From: an uncultured Opitutaceae bacterium
GTDB taxonomy: Bacteria > Verrucomicrobiota > Verrucomicrobiia > Opitutales > Opitutaceae
Reading direction: 5' to 3'
Assembly: GCA_903929355.1 (NCBI GenBank)
Contig: CAIYUN010000087.1
Location: 1-64,000 of the forward strand
Length of the DNA: 64,000 bases
Shown here piece after piece: positions 50,133-60,019 of this stretch. The stretch's first letter is position 1. Each line of letters starts with the position of its first letter. Below the pieces are notes generated by a model. The model saw only the letters and a program-made list of their open reading frames with translations, had not been told where the DNA came from and did not search any database. Both the position numbers and the translations under genes were made by a program.

Positions 50133-51662
50133 CTAACTCGGCCGGGTCGGATCAGGCGGCACGTGCCGGCCGAAGGCAAAAGGGGGGCGGGAAGTATCCA
50201 ACGGATGCTCGGCGAGGAGCTGGTCGAGGGGTTTCTGCAGGAACTCGGTGGCCGCCGCCTCTTCCAGGGACTGATCGTAGAAACGCAGCAACGGGTCGAT
50301 GCCGGTGAACACGGGGCCGACGGAGACGTCGCCGAAATCATCGTCGAGCCGCTTGAACTCGCCCAAGGTGACCCGGTGCAGCGGCCGGGCGGGCTGGTAA
50401 CAGAAATCGGCGGCGGCCGCACCGGCGGGGGGCGGGACCGGCATGATGAGCTGCATCTGCCCGAGGCGGTTGAGGCACTCGTTGAGGATCTGGGTGGGGA
50501 CCTTTAACATGCCGCCGAGCTGGGTGGCGTTGCAGGGTGGCAGGCAGGCTTGGAAGCGGCGGCCGATGGTGAGGAGGACCAGCAGGGAAAGCCGGCCGCG
50601 GGTGGAGCCGGCGAGCCCGCCCCACACGGCCTGGCTGTTGCGGAAATGCACGTTCTGCACGGCGTAGCTCAACTGGCCGCCGACGAGGACGAACAACCAG
50701 AAGATATACAGCCCGGCCATGAGCACGGGGAGGAGGCCGAGCGAGCCGTACAGGGTGGTCTGCAGGACGACGCGCCGGAAATAAAGAAAGGCCACGTAGT
50801 TGTTGAGCACGAGCAGCGCAGCCACCACGACGGCGCCGAGAAACGCGGCGCTCCACCACACCTTGGTGTTGGGAATGAAACGATAGAAGACGGTCAGGAC
50901 GGCCACGAGCACGACCACGGAGAGGGACGGCAGGAGGAGCCGCAGCAGGCCCAGCATCTGCGATCCCAGTGGCAGCCGTCCGGCCAGCGCGTTGAAAAAC
51001 GTGCCGGCGGACAGGCCGGCCACCGCGGCAAAGAACAGGACGGCGCCCAGCGTGAGGACGGTCCAGTAAAACACCACGCGCATGAACAGTGAACGCCCCC
51101 GCCGCACCCCCCAGATCTCATTGAAGGCGTTTTCGACCGAGGTGAACAACTGGAGCACGATGAGGATGAGCGTGAGCGCGCCGATGATGCCGGCGGTCGG
51201 CTTGTGGGAACCGGCGATGAAGCCATTGATCAGCTCCAGCATCTGCGGGGTCGGGGCCGGCGCCGGGGTCCCGTCCGGCAGGGGCCGCAGGTCGGGCGGG
51301 GCGGACGGAGTTGCATCGGACCCCTGGCCGGCGGACAGCCGGTCATATTGCTCGAGCTGCGGCACGATCTGATGCAGCAGCGTGTTCAACCGGGCGGCCG
51401 CGAGGTCGGGTTTGACGATGAAACCGGCGATGAGGACGACAATGGCGACGAGCGGGCCCAGGCCCAGGAGCGAGCTGAAGCTGAGCGCGGCGGCGCGGCT
51501 GCCGGACTTGTTGTCCACCAGCCCGGTGACCGTGAGCGACAAGACCCGCATCAACGCATAAAACCGGCCCCGCACCGACCGGTCGCCGAGATGCTCAAAC
51601 CGCCAGATTTCGCGCTGGAAGAAATGCGGGAGCTTTTTCCAGAAGGGGACGGCGCGGGACAT
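50133..51662 (-). CDS. YihY/BrkB family membrane protein
   Basis: 509 aa from ATG 51662 (MSRAVPFWKKLPHFFQREIW). The membrane part (about residues 40-380) contains SLTVTGLVDNKSGSRAAALS, FSSLLGLGPLVAIVVLIAG, TSVENAFNEIWGVRRGRSLF, RFIPNTKVWWSAAFLGAVVV and YGSLGLLPVLMAGLYIFWLF, the YihY/BrkB pattern with six helices. A cytosolic C-terminal domain of ~110 residues follows. Function is not established for the family (once misassigned as RNase BN). A 65-bp gap precedes the epimerase. Confidence 0.9.
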   Translation of the reverse strand: MSRAVPFWKKLPHFFQREIWRFEHLGDRSVRGRFYALMRVLSLTVTGLVDNKSGSRAAALSFSSLLGLGPLVAIVVLIAGFIVKPDLAAARLNTLLHQIVPQLEQYDRLSAGQGSDATPSAPPDLRPLPDGTPAPAPTPQMLELINGFIAGSHKPTAGIIGALTLILIVLQLFTSVENAFNEIWGVRRGRSLFMRVVFYWTVLTLGAVLFFAAVAGLSAGTFFNALAGRLPLGSQMLGLLRLLLPSLSVVVLVAVLTVFYRFIPNTKVWWSAAFLGAVVVAALLVLNNYVAFLYFRRVVLQTTLYGSLGLLPVLMAGLYIFWLFVLVGGQLSYAVQNVHFRNSQAVWGGLAGSTRGRLSLLVLLTIGRRFQACLPPCNATQLGGMLKVPTQILNECLNRLGQMQLIMPVPPPAGAAAADFCYQPARPLHRVTLGEFKRLDDDFGDVSVGPVFTGIDPLLRFYDQSLEEAAATEFLQKPLDQLLAEHPLDTSRPPFAFGRHVPPDPTRPS

Positions 51663-51681
51663 GGCGGCGGCGCGGGGCGCC

Positions 51682-52440
51682 TCAGGCCGGATGGTTGAGC
51701 ACAAACCAGGCGAGACCGGCCATGCCGCCGAGCCCGGCGAGCGCCGCCAGACCGACCCCGAGGTAGCTGATGCAGATCGTGCAGAAGTAAAGCCCCGCCG
51801 ACCCGGCCACGAGCGCCGCAAGCGGCAGGGTGTGGCCGTGGACGAACAGGATGAAGCCCACCATCCCAAGGCCGAAAACGGCGCGGAAGCGGACAAATGG
51901 ATAAAAGTTGATGGACCCGAGGCTCAGCATCAGGGCCAGAAAAAGATCCAGCACCCCGAGCAGGGCGAGGGGCTGCTGCGACAGGAGTCCGACCAGGTCG
52001 AGGGCGAAGATCCGGTCCACCGAGGGGGCGGCGAGCGCGGCGGCGCTGACGAGGAGCGTGAGCAACCCCGACCAGAGCCCGATCTTGGCGGCCCGGCCCT
52101 GATCAATCGCCAGCGACTGCCGGCCCTTCGTGTCGGTCGTGAGACCCTCGGCGGCGGCGAGCATGTCGCCCACGGAGATGGGCGGGGCGGATTCGGCCTG
52201 CACGTTGACGGACTTGATCTCCTTGGTGCCGAGCCGGAGCTTTTTCTTTTCGGGGAAGGCCAGGGCCATGAGCTCGGCACTGGAGGCCAGTTCCGCCCAC
52301 TGTTCGGCCGCGGCGTCATAATAAAGGGTGGTGGGGTCAATCTGGGCGTTTTCCGCCAGGCTGACGAGCTGCTCCAGGCTAAACGGGCCACGGGCCTCGT
52401 TTTCCGTCGCGCTGCGGATGTAAAATTCCTGCGTGGCCAT
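51682..52440 (-). CDS. GYF_2/DUF4339 domain membrane protein
   Basis: 252 aa. The N-terminal GYF_2-type domain (about 1-60) reads EFYIRSATENEARGPFSLEQ and ALAFPEK after WAELASSAELM. A linker leads to several membrane segments (KIGLWSGLLTLLVSAAALAA, PLALLGVLDLFLALMLSLGS, FGLGMVGFILFVHGHTLPLA, GLYFCTICISYLGVGLAALA). It may display the GYF domain on the cytosolic face. It is 19 bp upstream of the YihY gene and probably in one operon with it. Confidence 0.8.
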   Translation of the reverse strand: MATQEFYIRSATENEARGPFSLEQLVSLAENAQIDPTTLYYDAAAEQWAELASSAELMALAFPEKKKLRLGTKEIKSVNVQAESAPPISVGDMLAAAEGLTTDTKGRQSLAIDQGRAAKIGLWSGLLTLLVSAAALAAPSVDRIFALDLVGLLSQQPLALLGVLDLFLALMLSLGSINFYPFVRFRAVFGLGMVGFILFVHGHTLPLAALVAGSAGLYFCTICISYLGVGLAALAGLGGMAGLAWFVLNHPA

Positions 52441-52562
52441 ATGGTGGGGCGAGGCTGGGTGGGCGCGGCCGGGGCGGCAAGGATTTTATGGTCCGGGCTC
52501 CGGCGAATTTTTGGGCGCGCAATTGGCGGCGGATTGTGCCAGACTTTCTCTTCTCCCCACCC

Positions 52563-54776
52563 ATGTCTGTCCCTCTCCTCTTTGTGGCCTGGTTGTTCCC
52601 GCCCGCCCTGGTGCTGGCCGCCGTTTCGTCCGGCGCGGCGGGCCCGGCGACCGCGCCGCCCGGACCGATCGACCGGGCGGCCTTGGTCAGCCGGCACCAC
52701 CCGGTCAACCACCAGCTCGACGTGGACTCGCCTTTCATGGTGGGCAACGGCGGCTTCGCGTTTGGGGCCGACATCACGGGGCTGCAGACTTTCGCCGATC
52801 TCTACCAACGCACCGGTGTGCCGGTGTCGACCCTCTCGCGCTGGGCGTGGCACTCCGAGCCGAACCCCAACGGCTACAAGCTGGACGACACCAACACCCC
52901 TTTCACCATGCCGGACGGCCGCGTGCTGGGCTTTCCCACCAAGTCCTCCGGCGCCGGCGACTGGCTGCGCAAGAACCCGCAATGCCAGCCGCTCGGGCAG
53001 ATCACGTTCGAACTGGCCGACGCGGACGGCACCCCGGTGCCCATCCGGCCGGAGGAGGTCAAACGTCCGCAGCAGGTGCTCAATCTGTTGGAGGGCGTCA
53101 TTCGCAGCCAGTTTGAGCTCGCGGGCGAGATCGTGACCGTGCGGACCACCTGTCATCCCGACCTCGACCAGATCGCCGTGGTGGTGGAATCACCGCTGCT
53201 GGCACCGGGCCGGCTGCGGGTGAGGATTGCGTTCCCGCGGGGTGACAATCTGGCGGTCAAGAACACCCCGCCGCTCGACTGGAGCCACCCGGAGACGCAC
53301 CAGACCGTGGTCAGCCGCCGCACCGACCGGCGCGTGGACCTGACCCGCACGATTGACGACCTGCAATACTCGGTGGCGGTGGCCTGGGCGGGCGGGGCCA
53401 CGCTGACCGAGTCCGCGCCGCACCAATTCAGCCTGCAGGCCGCGCCCGGCGGGACGGCGCTGGAGTTCACGGTGGCGTTTTCCCCCCGGCCTCTGCCGTC
53501 CAACCTGCCGGACGCGGCCGCCACCGCCGACGCGAGCGCGCGGCACTGGGCCGGGTTCTGGCACGAAACCGCAGCCGTGGATTTCACCGGCAGCACCGAC
53601 CCGCGGGCGGCGAAGCTCGAGGACCGCATCATTCTGTCGCGCTACCTCATGGCGGTGCAGGAGGCGGGGGACGCGCCGCCGCAGGAGTCGGGGCTGACCT
53701 GCAACACCTGGTACGGCAAGTTCCACACGGAGATGATCTGGTGGCATACGGCGCAGTTCGCGCTGTGGGGCAGCGACGCGCTGCTGGCCAAAAACCTGGC
53801 CTGGTTCCAGGCCCGCCTGCCGGAGGCCCGCGTGCTCGCGCAAAGCCGCGGCCTCGCCGGCGCGCGCTGGGCCAAGATGACCGGCCCCGAGGACCGCGAA
53901 AGCCCCGGCGGCAACCCGCTCATCGTCTGGAACCAGCCGCATCTGATTTACCTTGGTGAGCTGCTGTACCGCAACACGCCGACGCCGGCCACGCTCGCCC
54001 AATACCGCGATCTGGTCCTGGAAACGGCCGACTGCATGGCCTCGATGCTGCATTTTAACGAAAAGACCGGCGTCTATGATCTGGGCCCGCCGCTGTGGAT
54101 CGTGCAGGAAATTCACGACCAGGCGACCAGCCAGAACCCGGCCTTCGAGCTGTCCTACTGGCGCTGGGGGCTGGAGACGGCGCAGCAGTGGCGGGTGCGC
54201 CTGGGACTCCCGCGGGAGGCGAAGTGGGACGACATCCTCGCGCACCTCGCGCCGCTGCCGGTGAAGGACGGCAAGTATGTCGCGCTCGCCTCGACCCCGG
54301 ACACCTGGGACAATCTGGCCAGCCGCCACGACCATCCGGAGATGCTCATGCCCCTCGGCGTGCTGCCCGGCCGCGACATCGACCGTCCGACCATGGCCCG
54401 GACGCTCGACGCCGTGCTGAAGACCTGGGATTGGGAGACCAAAATCTGGGGCTGGGACTACCCGATGATCGCGATGACCGCCACCCGTCTCGGGCAGCCG
54501 GAGACGGCGTTGGAGATCCTGTTGCGCGACGGACCCAACAACCGTTATCTGCCCAACGGCCAGTGCCCTCAGCGCAGCGATGAGGCGCTGCCCAAAGATC
54601 CGCCGCCGGGAGCACGGAAGCGTGAGATCGCCGCCTATCTGCCGGCCAACGGGGCCTTCCTGGCCGCCGTCGCGCTGATGGTTGCGGGTTGGGATGGTTG
54701 CACCGAACAGTATCCCGGCTTCCCGAAGGACGGGACCTGGGCCATCCGGTCCGAGGGGTTGCATCCACTCCCGTAG
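52563..54776 (+). CDS. Exported GH65-like alpha/alpha-barrel glycosidase
   Basis: 737 aa from ATG 52563 (MSVPLLFVAWLFPPALVLAA), with signal peptide. An N-terminal beta-sandwich (SPFMVGNGGFAFGADITGLQ) precedes an (alpha/alpha)6 barrel with NTWYGKFHTEMIWWHTAQFA near residue 385, WNQPHLIYLGELLYR, ELSYWRWGLETAQQWRVRLG and WGWDYPMIAMTATRLGQPE. This is reminiscent of GH65/GH15 clan enzymes and of a group annotated simply as glycosyl hydrolase family 65. Substrate unknown; periplasmic polysaccharide or disaccharide hydrolysis is likely. It is divergent from the GYF-YihY pair. Confidence 0.75.
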   Translation: MSVPLLFVAWLFPPALVLAAVSSGAAGPATAPPGPIDRAALVSRHHPVNHQLDVDSPFMVGNGGFAFGADITGLQTFADLYQRTGVPVSTLSRWAWHSEPNPNGYKLDDTNTPFTMPDGRVLGFPTKSSGAGDWLRKNPQCQPLGQITFELADADGTPVPIRPEEVKRPQQVLNLLEGVIRSQFELAGEIVTVRTTCHPDLDQIAVVVESPLLAPGRLRVRIAFPRGDNLAVKNTPPLDWSHPETHQTVVSRRTDRRVDLTRTIDDLQYSVAVAWAGGATLTESAPHQFSLQAAPGGTALEFTVAFSPRPLPSNLPDAAATADASARHWAGFWHETAAVDFTGSTDPRAAKLEDRIILSRYLMAVQEAGDAPPQESGLTCNTWYGKFHTEMIWWHTAQFALWGSDALLAKNLAWFQARLPEARVLAQSRGLAGARWAKMTGPEDRESPGGNPLIVWNQPHLIYLGELLYRNTPTPATLAQYRDLVLETADCMASMLHFNEKTGVYDLGPPLWIVQEIHDQATSQNPAFELSYWRWGLETAQQWRVRLGLPREAKWDDILAHLAPLPVKDGKYVALASTPDTWDNLASRHDHPEMLMPLGVLPGRDIDRPTMARTLDAVLKTWDWETKIWGWDYPMIAMTATRLGQPETALEILLRDGPNNRYLPNGQCPQRSDEALPKDPPPGARKREIAAYLPANGAFLAAVALMVAGWDGCTEQYPGFPKDGTWAIRSEGLHPLP

Positions 54777-54947
54777 GTGATCCCCGCTCCGGGCTGGAGC
54801 TGCGGCGACCCCGCCGCCGTCGGGCACGGAACCGCCACCCCGGATTGGAAAAGCTTGCGGGTAAATCCGCCCGCCACCACAACTCGGCGGTCTGAGCCGC
54901 AAAATCCACCTTCCCTTCTTTCCGGCCGTCCGGCCGTCCCTCCGCCC

Positions 54948-56363
54948 ATGATCGCCTATCGCCAGCGGGGTCTGGTGAACGTGTATGCCATCATCACCAA
55001 CGCCGTGGCGGTGACGGTCCTGACCGTCTTTGCCGCGGCGGTGCCGTTGTTGCCGGGCCTGGACCTGAACCGCAGCGTCAACCTGCTGCCCTACTGCCTG
55101 GCGGTGTTCATCGGCATGGCCGCGAGCAACGGCATCGTCCGGGATCTCGGGCCGTCGCTGCATGTGCTCCGGTTCAGCGAGGCCTTCGGCCTGGCCCTGC
55201 GGCAGACTTTTTATGTGGGGGTCTGCGTGTTCACGCTGATGTTTGTGGACAAGGACCGGACCATCAGCCGCATCTTTCTCGGGAGTTATCTGACGTTGAA
55301 CCTGCTGGTCCTGACGGTGCTGCATCATAATGTGCCCCGGGCCCTGGCCCGCCTGTTGTTTTCCGACCGGGTCCGGCTGCCCACTCTGTTGGTGGGGCGG
55401 GGCGCGGTGCTGGAAAACCTGGACGCCTGGATCACCAACCGGGGGCATCTGGGGATCCAGGTGGTGGGTTTGCTTTCCGACGAAAAATCCACCCGGGCCG
55501 AGCAGGCCATCGCCCCCCGGCTTGGGGGCGTGGAGAACCTGCGGGAGGTCATCCGCGACAAAAGCGTGTCGCAGGTCATCCTGATCGAATGGATCGACGA
55601 CCCGACCCAGGTGGAGAACATTGTGCAGGTCTGTGAAAGCGAGGGCTGCCGCTTTCTCATCCACAACAATTACGGCGCGCGGTTCGCGCGCAGCTTCACG
55701 CCGGTGGAGGAGGGCGGGCAGCACTTTCTCGCGCTCCAGTCCGAGCCGCTGGAGGATCCGCTCAACCGGGCGGTGAAACGCGCCCTGGACCTGGCCGTGG
55801 CCCTCCCGATCGTGGTGTTCATCCTGCCCCCGCTGTGCCTGGTGGTCTGGATCATGCATTGTCTCCAGGCCCCGGGACCGTTGTTTTTTGTCCGCCCACG
55901 GGGCGGGCAGAACCGCAAGGAGTTCAACATGCTGAAATTTCGGTCGATGCGGGTGGCGGTGGCGGATCCGGTGGGCGAGGCCCGGCAGGCCACCGCCGGG
56001 GACAGCCGGGTGTTCCCGTTCGGCCGCTTTATGCGCCGCGCCAGCCTTGATGAATTTCCGCAGTTTTTGAACGTGCTGCGCGGCGACATGAGCGTGGTCG
56101 GTCCGCGTCCGCACCTGCCGCGGCACGATGACGAGTTCAGCCGGATCGCCCGCGCCTACCGGAGCCGCGCGATGGTCAAACCCGGGGTCACGGGCCTCGC
56201 CCAGGTGAGGGGTTTCCGCGGGGAGATCACCGACTCGGAAAAGCTCCACCGCCGCGTGTACTGGGACCTTTATTACGTCACCCACTGGTCCCTGCTGCTG
56301 GACGTCCAACTGATCGTGCGCACGATCTGGCTCGTCCCGTTCCCCAACGAGGCCGCCTACTGA
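54948..56363 (+). CDS. Polyprenyl-phosphate sugar phosphotransferase (WbaP/EPS-type)
   Basis: 471 aa from ATG 54948 (MIAYRQRGLVNVYAIITNAV). Four or five N-terminal helices (NAVAVTVLTVFAAAVPLLP, NLLPYCLAVFIGMAA), a Rossmann-like middle domain (LPTLLVGRGAVLENLDAWIT) and the bacterial sugar transferase domain from about residue 270: PLNRAVKRALDLAVALPIVV, KEFNMLKFRSMRV, RASLDEFPQFLNVLRGDMSV and GPRPHLPRHDDEFSRIARAY. It transfers a sugar phosphate onto undecaprenyl phosphate to start an exopolysaccharide or capsule unit. Convergent with hisF (11-bp gap). Confidence 0.93.
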   Translation: MIAYRQRGLVNVYAIITNAVAVTVLTVFAAAVPLLPGLDLNRSVNLLPYCLAVFIGMAASNGIVRDLGPSLHVLRFSEAFGLALRQTFYVGVCVFTLMFVDKDRTISRIFLGSYLTLNLLVLTVLHHNVPRALARLLFSDRVRLPTLLVGRGAVLENLDAWITNRGHLGIQVVGLLSDEKSTRAEQAIAPRLGGVENLREVIRDKSVSQVILIEWIDDPTQVENIVQVCESEGCRFLIHNNYGARFARSFTPVEEGGQHFLALQSEPLEDPLNRAVKRALDLAVALPIVVFILPPLCLVVWIMHCLQAPGPLFFVRPRGGQNRKEFNMLKFRSMRVAVADPVGEARQATAGDSRVFPFGRFMRRASLDEFPQFLNVLRGDMSVVGPRPHLPRHDDEFSRIARAYRSRAMVKPGVTGLAQVRGFRGEITDSEKLHRRVYWDLYYVTHWSLLLDVQLIVRTIWLVPFPNEAAY

Positions 56364-56374
56364 CCGCCGGTGAC

Positions 56375-57139
56375 TCAGGCGCGGACCGGGACGCCCTGGG
56401 CGGCGAGGTAGGTTTTTACCTGGCCGATGGTGAACGTGCCGAAATGGAACAGGCTGGCGGCCAGCACGGCGCTGGCGTGACCCTGGCCGAGCACCTCGGA
56501 AAAATCCTCCAACCGGCCCGCCCCGCCGCTCGCGATCACCGGGACGGTGACGGCGTCGCTCACCCGGCGGGTCAGCGCGCAGTCATAGCCGGCCTGGGTT
56601 CCGTCCGCATCCATGCTGGTGAGCAGGATTTCGCCCGCGCCGAGTTCGACCGCGCGGCGCGCCCAGGCGACGGCATCCAGCTCCGTCGGATTGCGCCCGC
56701 CATGGGTGAACACGCGCCAGCGCGGTTCCGGCCCCGGGTCGCGCTTGGCGTCGATCGCGAGCACGATGCACTGCGCGCCGAACCGGTCGGAGGCGGCGCG
56801 GATGAGGTTCGGATCCGCGATTGCCGCCGTGTTGAGGGACACCTTGTCGGCCCCGCTTTTGAGCATCGCCCCGATGTCCTCCACCGTGCGGAGCCCGCCG
56901 CCGACCGTGAGCGGCATGAAGCAGCGTTCAGCCGTGGCGGCCACGATGTCGCGCATGATCTTCCGGCCGTCGCTGGAGGCGGTGATGTCCAGGAAGACGA
57001 GTTCGTCGGCTCCCTGGGCGTCGTAGGCTGCGGCGGACTCGACGGGGTCGCCGGCGTCGCGCAGCGACTGGAAGCGGACGCCCTTGACGACGCGGCCGGC
57101 GGTCACGTCAAGACAGGGGATGATGCGGCGGGAGAGCAT
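56375..57139 (-). CDS. hisF: Imidazole glycerol phosphate synthase cyclase subunit
   Basis: 254 aa TIM barrel. Catalytic Asp11 in [16 protein letters not shown] and Asp in [12 protein letters not shown]; phosphate-binding [12 protein letters not shown] and [15 protein letters not shown]. It converts PRFAR with ammonia to imidazole glycerol phosphate and AICAR in histidine synthesis. The partner hisH is not adjacent, so this his gene is isolated from its operon mates. Confidence 0.97.
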   Translation of the reverse strand: MLSRRIIPCLDVTAGRVVKGVRFQSLRDAGDPVESAAAYDAQGADELVFLDITASSDGRKIMRDIVAATAERCFMPLTVGGGLRTVEDIGAMLKSGADKVSLNTAAIADPNLIRAASDRFGAQCIVLAIDAKRDPGPEPRWRVFTHGGRNPTELDAVAWARRAVELGAGEILLTSMDADGTQAGYDCALTRRVSDAVTVPVIASGGAGRLEDFSEVLGQGHASAVLAASLFHFGTFTIGQVKTYLAAQGVPVRA

Positions 57140-57298
57140 GGGGGCTTCGTTCTAAGTTCTTGGTTCCTGGTTCTTGGCTTGTCGCGCCGTAGCCTTGGCG
57201 AAGGCGGATGCTGAGTTCGCGACCACGCGCCATTAGGTGCAGGGTAAGAGTCCAGATCCACAAACCAAGAACCAAGCACTAAGCACCAAGCACCCACC
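57140..57298. repeat. Nested word repeats between hisF and the lyase-like gene
   Basis: The outer pair is AGTTCTTGGTTCCTGGTTCT (about 57158-57177) and CCAAGAACCAAGCACTAAGC (about 57265-57284), approximate complements; the inner word CGCCGTAGCCTTGGCGAAGG (57185-57206) is the one seen at 30348. The whole gap is repeat-derived. Confidence 0.65.
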
Positions 57299-59077
57299 TC
57301 AGCCCTCCGTGTGCGCGAGGTCGGGGTGGAAGTTGACCGCGAGATGGTAGGTCTGGCCGGGCCGCATGTTGAGCGGATGGTCCCGGACGAGGTGCTGGAG
57401 ATAATGAACCTTGCCGTAGTTGGTGCGGTAGGTCGGGTCGGCAGTCACGACCTCGGTCTCCTTCCAGGTTGCCTGGAAATCGTCCTTGGCCACGCTGCAA
57501 CGGTGCCCCTCGGGTCCAAGCGCGAGGGCCCCGGGCACATGGTATTTGGAGTGGGGTGCGGCAATGACCAGCGTGAGGCGGAAATGGGTCAGGGTCACGG
57601 GCTGTCGCACGGTGTAGGCAAACTCGCAGCCGATGTTCGCGCCGGAGAAGTTCCACTGCACCTTGGCGCTGCCCAGTCCCTTGAGGATCTCCTCCTGCTT
57701 CGAGATCAGCTCGGGTTGCTCGTAGCGGAAGTAAAAGCTGTTGCGCAGCCCGAGCCCGGTCACGCAGTTCTTGCCGTAAAAGGCGGGCAGGGTGACCTGC
57801 TCGACGCCGCCGACGCTGAAGGTGAGCTCGGGCAGCATCACCGGCAGATAGACATTGTTGGGCCAGTCGAAGACCCCCGGACAGTGCGGAAACGGCAGCG
57901 AGTCGCTGGTGAGCGTGGTGCCGGAGCTGATCAGCGGGATCTGCGCGTGGAGGCCGCTGGCCGGGTCCCGGTAAAGGAAGAGGCCCTGCTCCTTGCGGTT
58001 GGACTTGTCAAAGATGACGAAACGGCCGACGGCCCGCGGGGGTTCGGGCTTCACGCTGCCGCCGCCGGTGGCGGGCGGGATGGACTTGGCGAGACGGGCC
58101 CACTGGCAGAGATAACGGGCGGCGTCGAAGTTGGCCATCCGGGTGGTGTGGTGGCCGTACGCGGTGCGCTCGGCGTCGCGCAGGTCGAGGAAGCCGTGCT
58201 CCTGGTCGAGGTAGGTTTGGTAGAAAAACACGAACAACCGGCGCATCAGGTCGAAATATTTCGCCTTCTGGTCATCGGCGATCCAGCCGTCGCGCATCCC
58301 CTGCAGAATGAGGCTGACACAGTGCATCTGCCCATACGCGCCCGCGGCGCGGCCGAAGGCCCAGCCCAGGCCATCCTCCCGCACGAGGTCGGGCATCATC
58401 CGGATGTATTTCTCCCCGTAGGTGCGGAGCGTCGGCAGCTTGCGCTCGCGCACGCCGGCGTTGGCGTGGAGCTGGAGGGCCGAACGGGTGAAGACAAAAG
58501 TCATCAGACCATACAGGTTGAAATTGCCCCCGAACCCCTTGGTGGAGTCGTCGAAAAACCCGGCCGAGCTGGTGCGGTTGATGCGGTCCACCATCCGCTC
58601 GATCAGGCGGGAGGTCTCGTCCTTTTTGGAGAGCCCGAGGCTGAAGCGCGCGACCGCCTTGGCGATGTTGAACGCCTGCCAGTGGTTGTCGTAGTCGGTG
58701 CGCTGGAGCAGGGCCTTGTCGATGCGCAGCTGGGTTTCCGGGACGAGCCGCTCCCAGACCGGGTTGCGCTCCTTGGAGGGACCGTAACAGAGCAGGCCGA
58801 GCGCGGCGTAGGCCAGGCCGTTTTCGGCGGCGGGCTCGGTGAAAATCTGGGCGGTCAGGCAGCGCGCGGTGAGGTCCACGAGGTCGTGGCCCTTGAGCGA
58901 CGTCTCGCCGGTGGCGCGAAAATACTCCCCCAGCGCAAAGGCCGCGTGGCCGGGCTCGTCGGAACGGGGCTGCTCGTCAGGCGCAGGCAGGAGGGTGCCG
59001 TCGGGCTGGATCGAGTCCAGGTTGTGCTCCAAAATGGAGCGGGCCATGTCGAGACATTGCTCGGAAAAACTATGCAT
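57299..59077 (-). CDS. Polysaccharide lyase/heparinase-like protein, cytosolic, unknown substrate
   Basis: 592 aa from ATG 59077 (MHSFSEQCLDMARSILEHNL); the ORF is open further upstream but that part is proline-rich and not conserved in appearance. There is no signal peptide. Helical N-terminal half (HAAFALGEYFRATGETSLKG, YDNHWQAFNIAKAVARFSLG, EDGLGWAFGRAAGAYGQMHC near 240) and a beta-rich C-terminal half (FSVGGVEQVTLPAFYGKNCV, NSFYFRYEQPELISKQEEIL, TLTHFRLTLVIAAPHSKYHV) resemble the alpha-toroid plus beta-sandwich plan of lyases and some GH families. No catalytic residues can be assigned. The 171-bp gap to rpmA shows nothing. Confidence 0.55.
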   Translation of the reverse strand: MHSFSEQCLDMARSILEHNLDSIQPDGTLLPAPDEQPRSDEPGHAAFALGEYFRATGETSLKGHDLVDLTARCLTAQIFTEPAAENGLAYAALGLLCYGPSKERNPVWERLVPETQLRIDKALLQRTDYDNHWQAFNIAKAVARFSLGLSKKDETSRLIERMVDRINRTSSAGFFDDSTKGFGGNFNLYGLMTFVFTRSALQLHANAGVRERKLPTLRTYGEKYIRMMPDLVREDGLGWAFGRAAGAYGQMHCVSLILQGMRDGWIADDQKAKYFDLMRRLFVFFYQTYLDQEHGFLDLRDAERTAYGHHTTRMANFDAARYLCQWARLAKSIPPATGGGSVKPEPPRAVGRFVIFDKSNRKEQGLFLYRDPASGLHAQIPLISSGTTLTSDSLPFPHCPGVFDWPNNVYLPVMLPELTFSVGGVEQVTLPAFYGKNCVTGLGLRNSFYFRYEQPELISKQEEILKGLGSAKVQWNFSGANIGCEFAYTVRQPVTLTHFRLTLVIAAPHSKYHVPGALALGPEGHRCSVAKDDFQATWKETEVVTADPTYRTNYGKVHYLQHLVRDHPLNMRPGQTYHLAVNFHPDLAHTEG

Positions 59078-59248
59078 GCAGGAAAGTGGGCGAAACACCG
59101 GTCCGCGCAACGGGCGCGGGGGCGGGGGAGGGGAAGCCTCGGGTTTTTCGGCCCGTGGTGCAAGCGGGAAAAACAAAAAGCTCCCGGGCGGCGGAACCCG
59201 GATGGGGGAGGGCGGGGCGCGGCGGTGGCGACCCGTGGCAGGAACTGC

Positions 59249-59488
59249 TCAGACGACCGCGACGGAGCGGTGGGCCTTGTCGAACTTCACGGTGCCGGCC
59301 TTGAGGGCGAAGAGGGTCCAGTCGCGGCCGACGCCGACGTTGAGGCCGGGGTGGAGCTTGGAGCCGCACTGGCGCATGATGATGTGGCCGGCGAGAACGG
59401 ACTCGCCGCCGAATTTTTTCACGCCGAGGCGTTTGGACTGGCTCTCGCGTCCGTTCTGGGTGGTGGCTGCGCCTTTTTTATGGGCCAT
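59249..59488 (-). CDS. rpmA: 50S ribosomal protein bL27
   Basis: 79 aa: [40 protein letters not shown] and [20 protein letters not shown] match bL27, which contacts the peptidyl-transferase centre. There is no N-terminal extension to be cleaved. It lies 27 bp after rplU in the usual rplU-rpmA order. The W in GRDWTLF replaces the more common D/N. Confidence 0.97.
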   Translation of the reverse strand: MAHKKGAATTQNGRESQSKRLGVKKFGGESVLAGHIIMRQCGSKLHPGLNVGVGRDWTLFALKAGTVKFDKAHRSVAVV

Positions 59489-59515
59489 GGGAAATTCTCC
59501 GGTTGGGGGTGAGGG

Positions 59516-59830
59516 TCAGGCGGTGATGGACTCGATCTTGATGACGGACAGCTCCTGCCGGTGGCCGCGTTTGCGCTCGTAGCCCTTGCGCTTCTTTTTC
59601 TTGAAGACGATGACCTTGTCACCGCGCTTGTTTTCGAGGATCTTGGCGGTCACCTTGGCGCCGGCCAGCATGGGCGTGCCGACCTTGAAGGCTGCGCCCT
59701 CGCCGGAGGAGAGCACCTCGGTGATTTCGACAATGGCGCCCGCCACCGTGTCCGGGTAGCGGTTGACGGTCAGGATGTCCCCCTCGGTCACGGCGAACTG
59801 CTGGCCTTGTGTTTTGATGGTCGCTTTCAT
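59516..59830 (-). CDS. rplU: 50S ribosomal protein bL21
   Basis: 104 aa from ATG 59830 ([20 protein letters not shown]). Typical bL21 motifs: [60 protein letters not shown] and the end LSVIKIESI. The 189-bp upstream gap (59831-60019), shared with a divergent gene, has no recognised leader element. Confidence 0.97.
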   Translation of the reverse strand: MKATIKTQGQQFAVTEGDILTVNRYPDTVAGAIVEITEVLSSGEGAAFKVGTPMLAGAKVTAKILENKRGDKVIVFKKKKRKGYERKRGHRQELSVIKIESITA

Positions 59831-60019
59831 AAATGGAAGGGTCATTGAAAATGGCTGCGACACCGGGAAGCAAGGATATTTTGGAAAAACCTGCAGGGGG
59901 TCGCCTCGCTGCATTTGCCCGCCCGGGTTGAGGCCTCGCTTTTGTCCTGTGGTCGCCGGGGGCGCCACCCCCAAACATGGGGTCTTGCCAATTGGGATCG
60001 GTGGCATCACGTTTCATCC

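Noticed and set aside
53190-56309. 1039-codon minus-strand open frame
   Set aside because: Runs antisense across two well-supported genes (GH65-like enzyme and sugar transferase) and their gap; no coherent domain.
57311-59512. 733-codon plus-strand open frame opposite the lyase-like gene
   Set aside because: High-GC antisense shadow: composition rich in Val/Gly/Ala/His, no family motif, and it spans rpmA and the lyase-like gene, both of which have recognisable proteins on the other strand.
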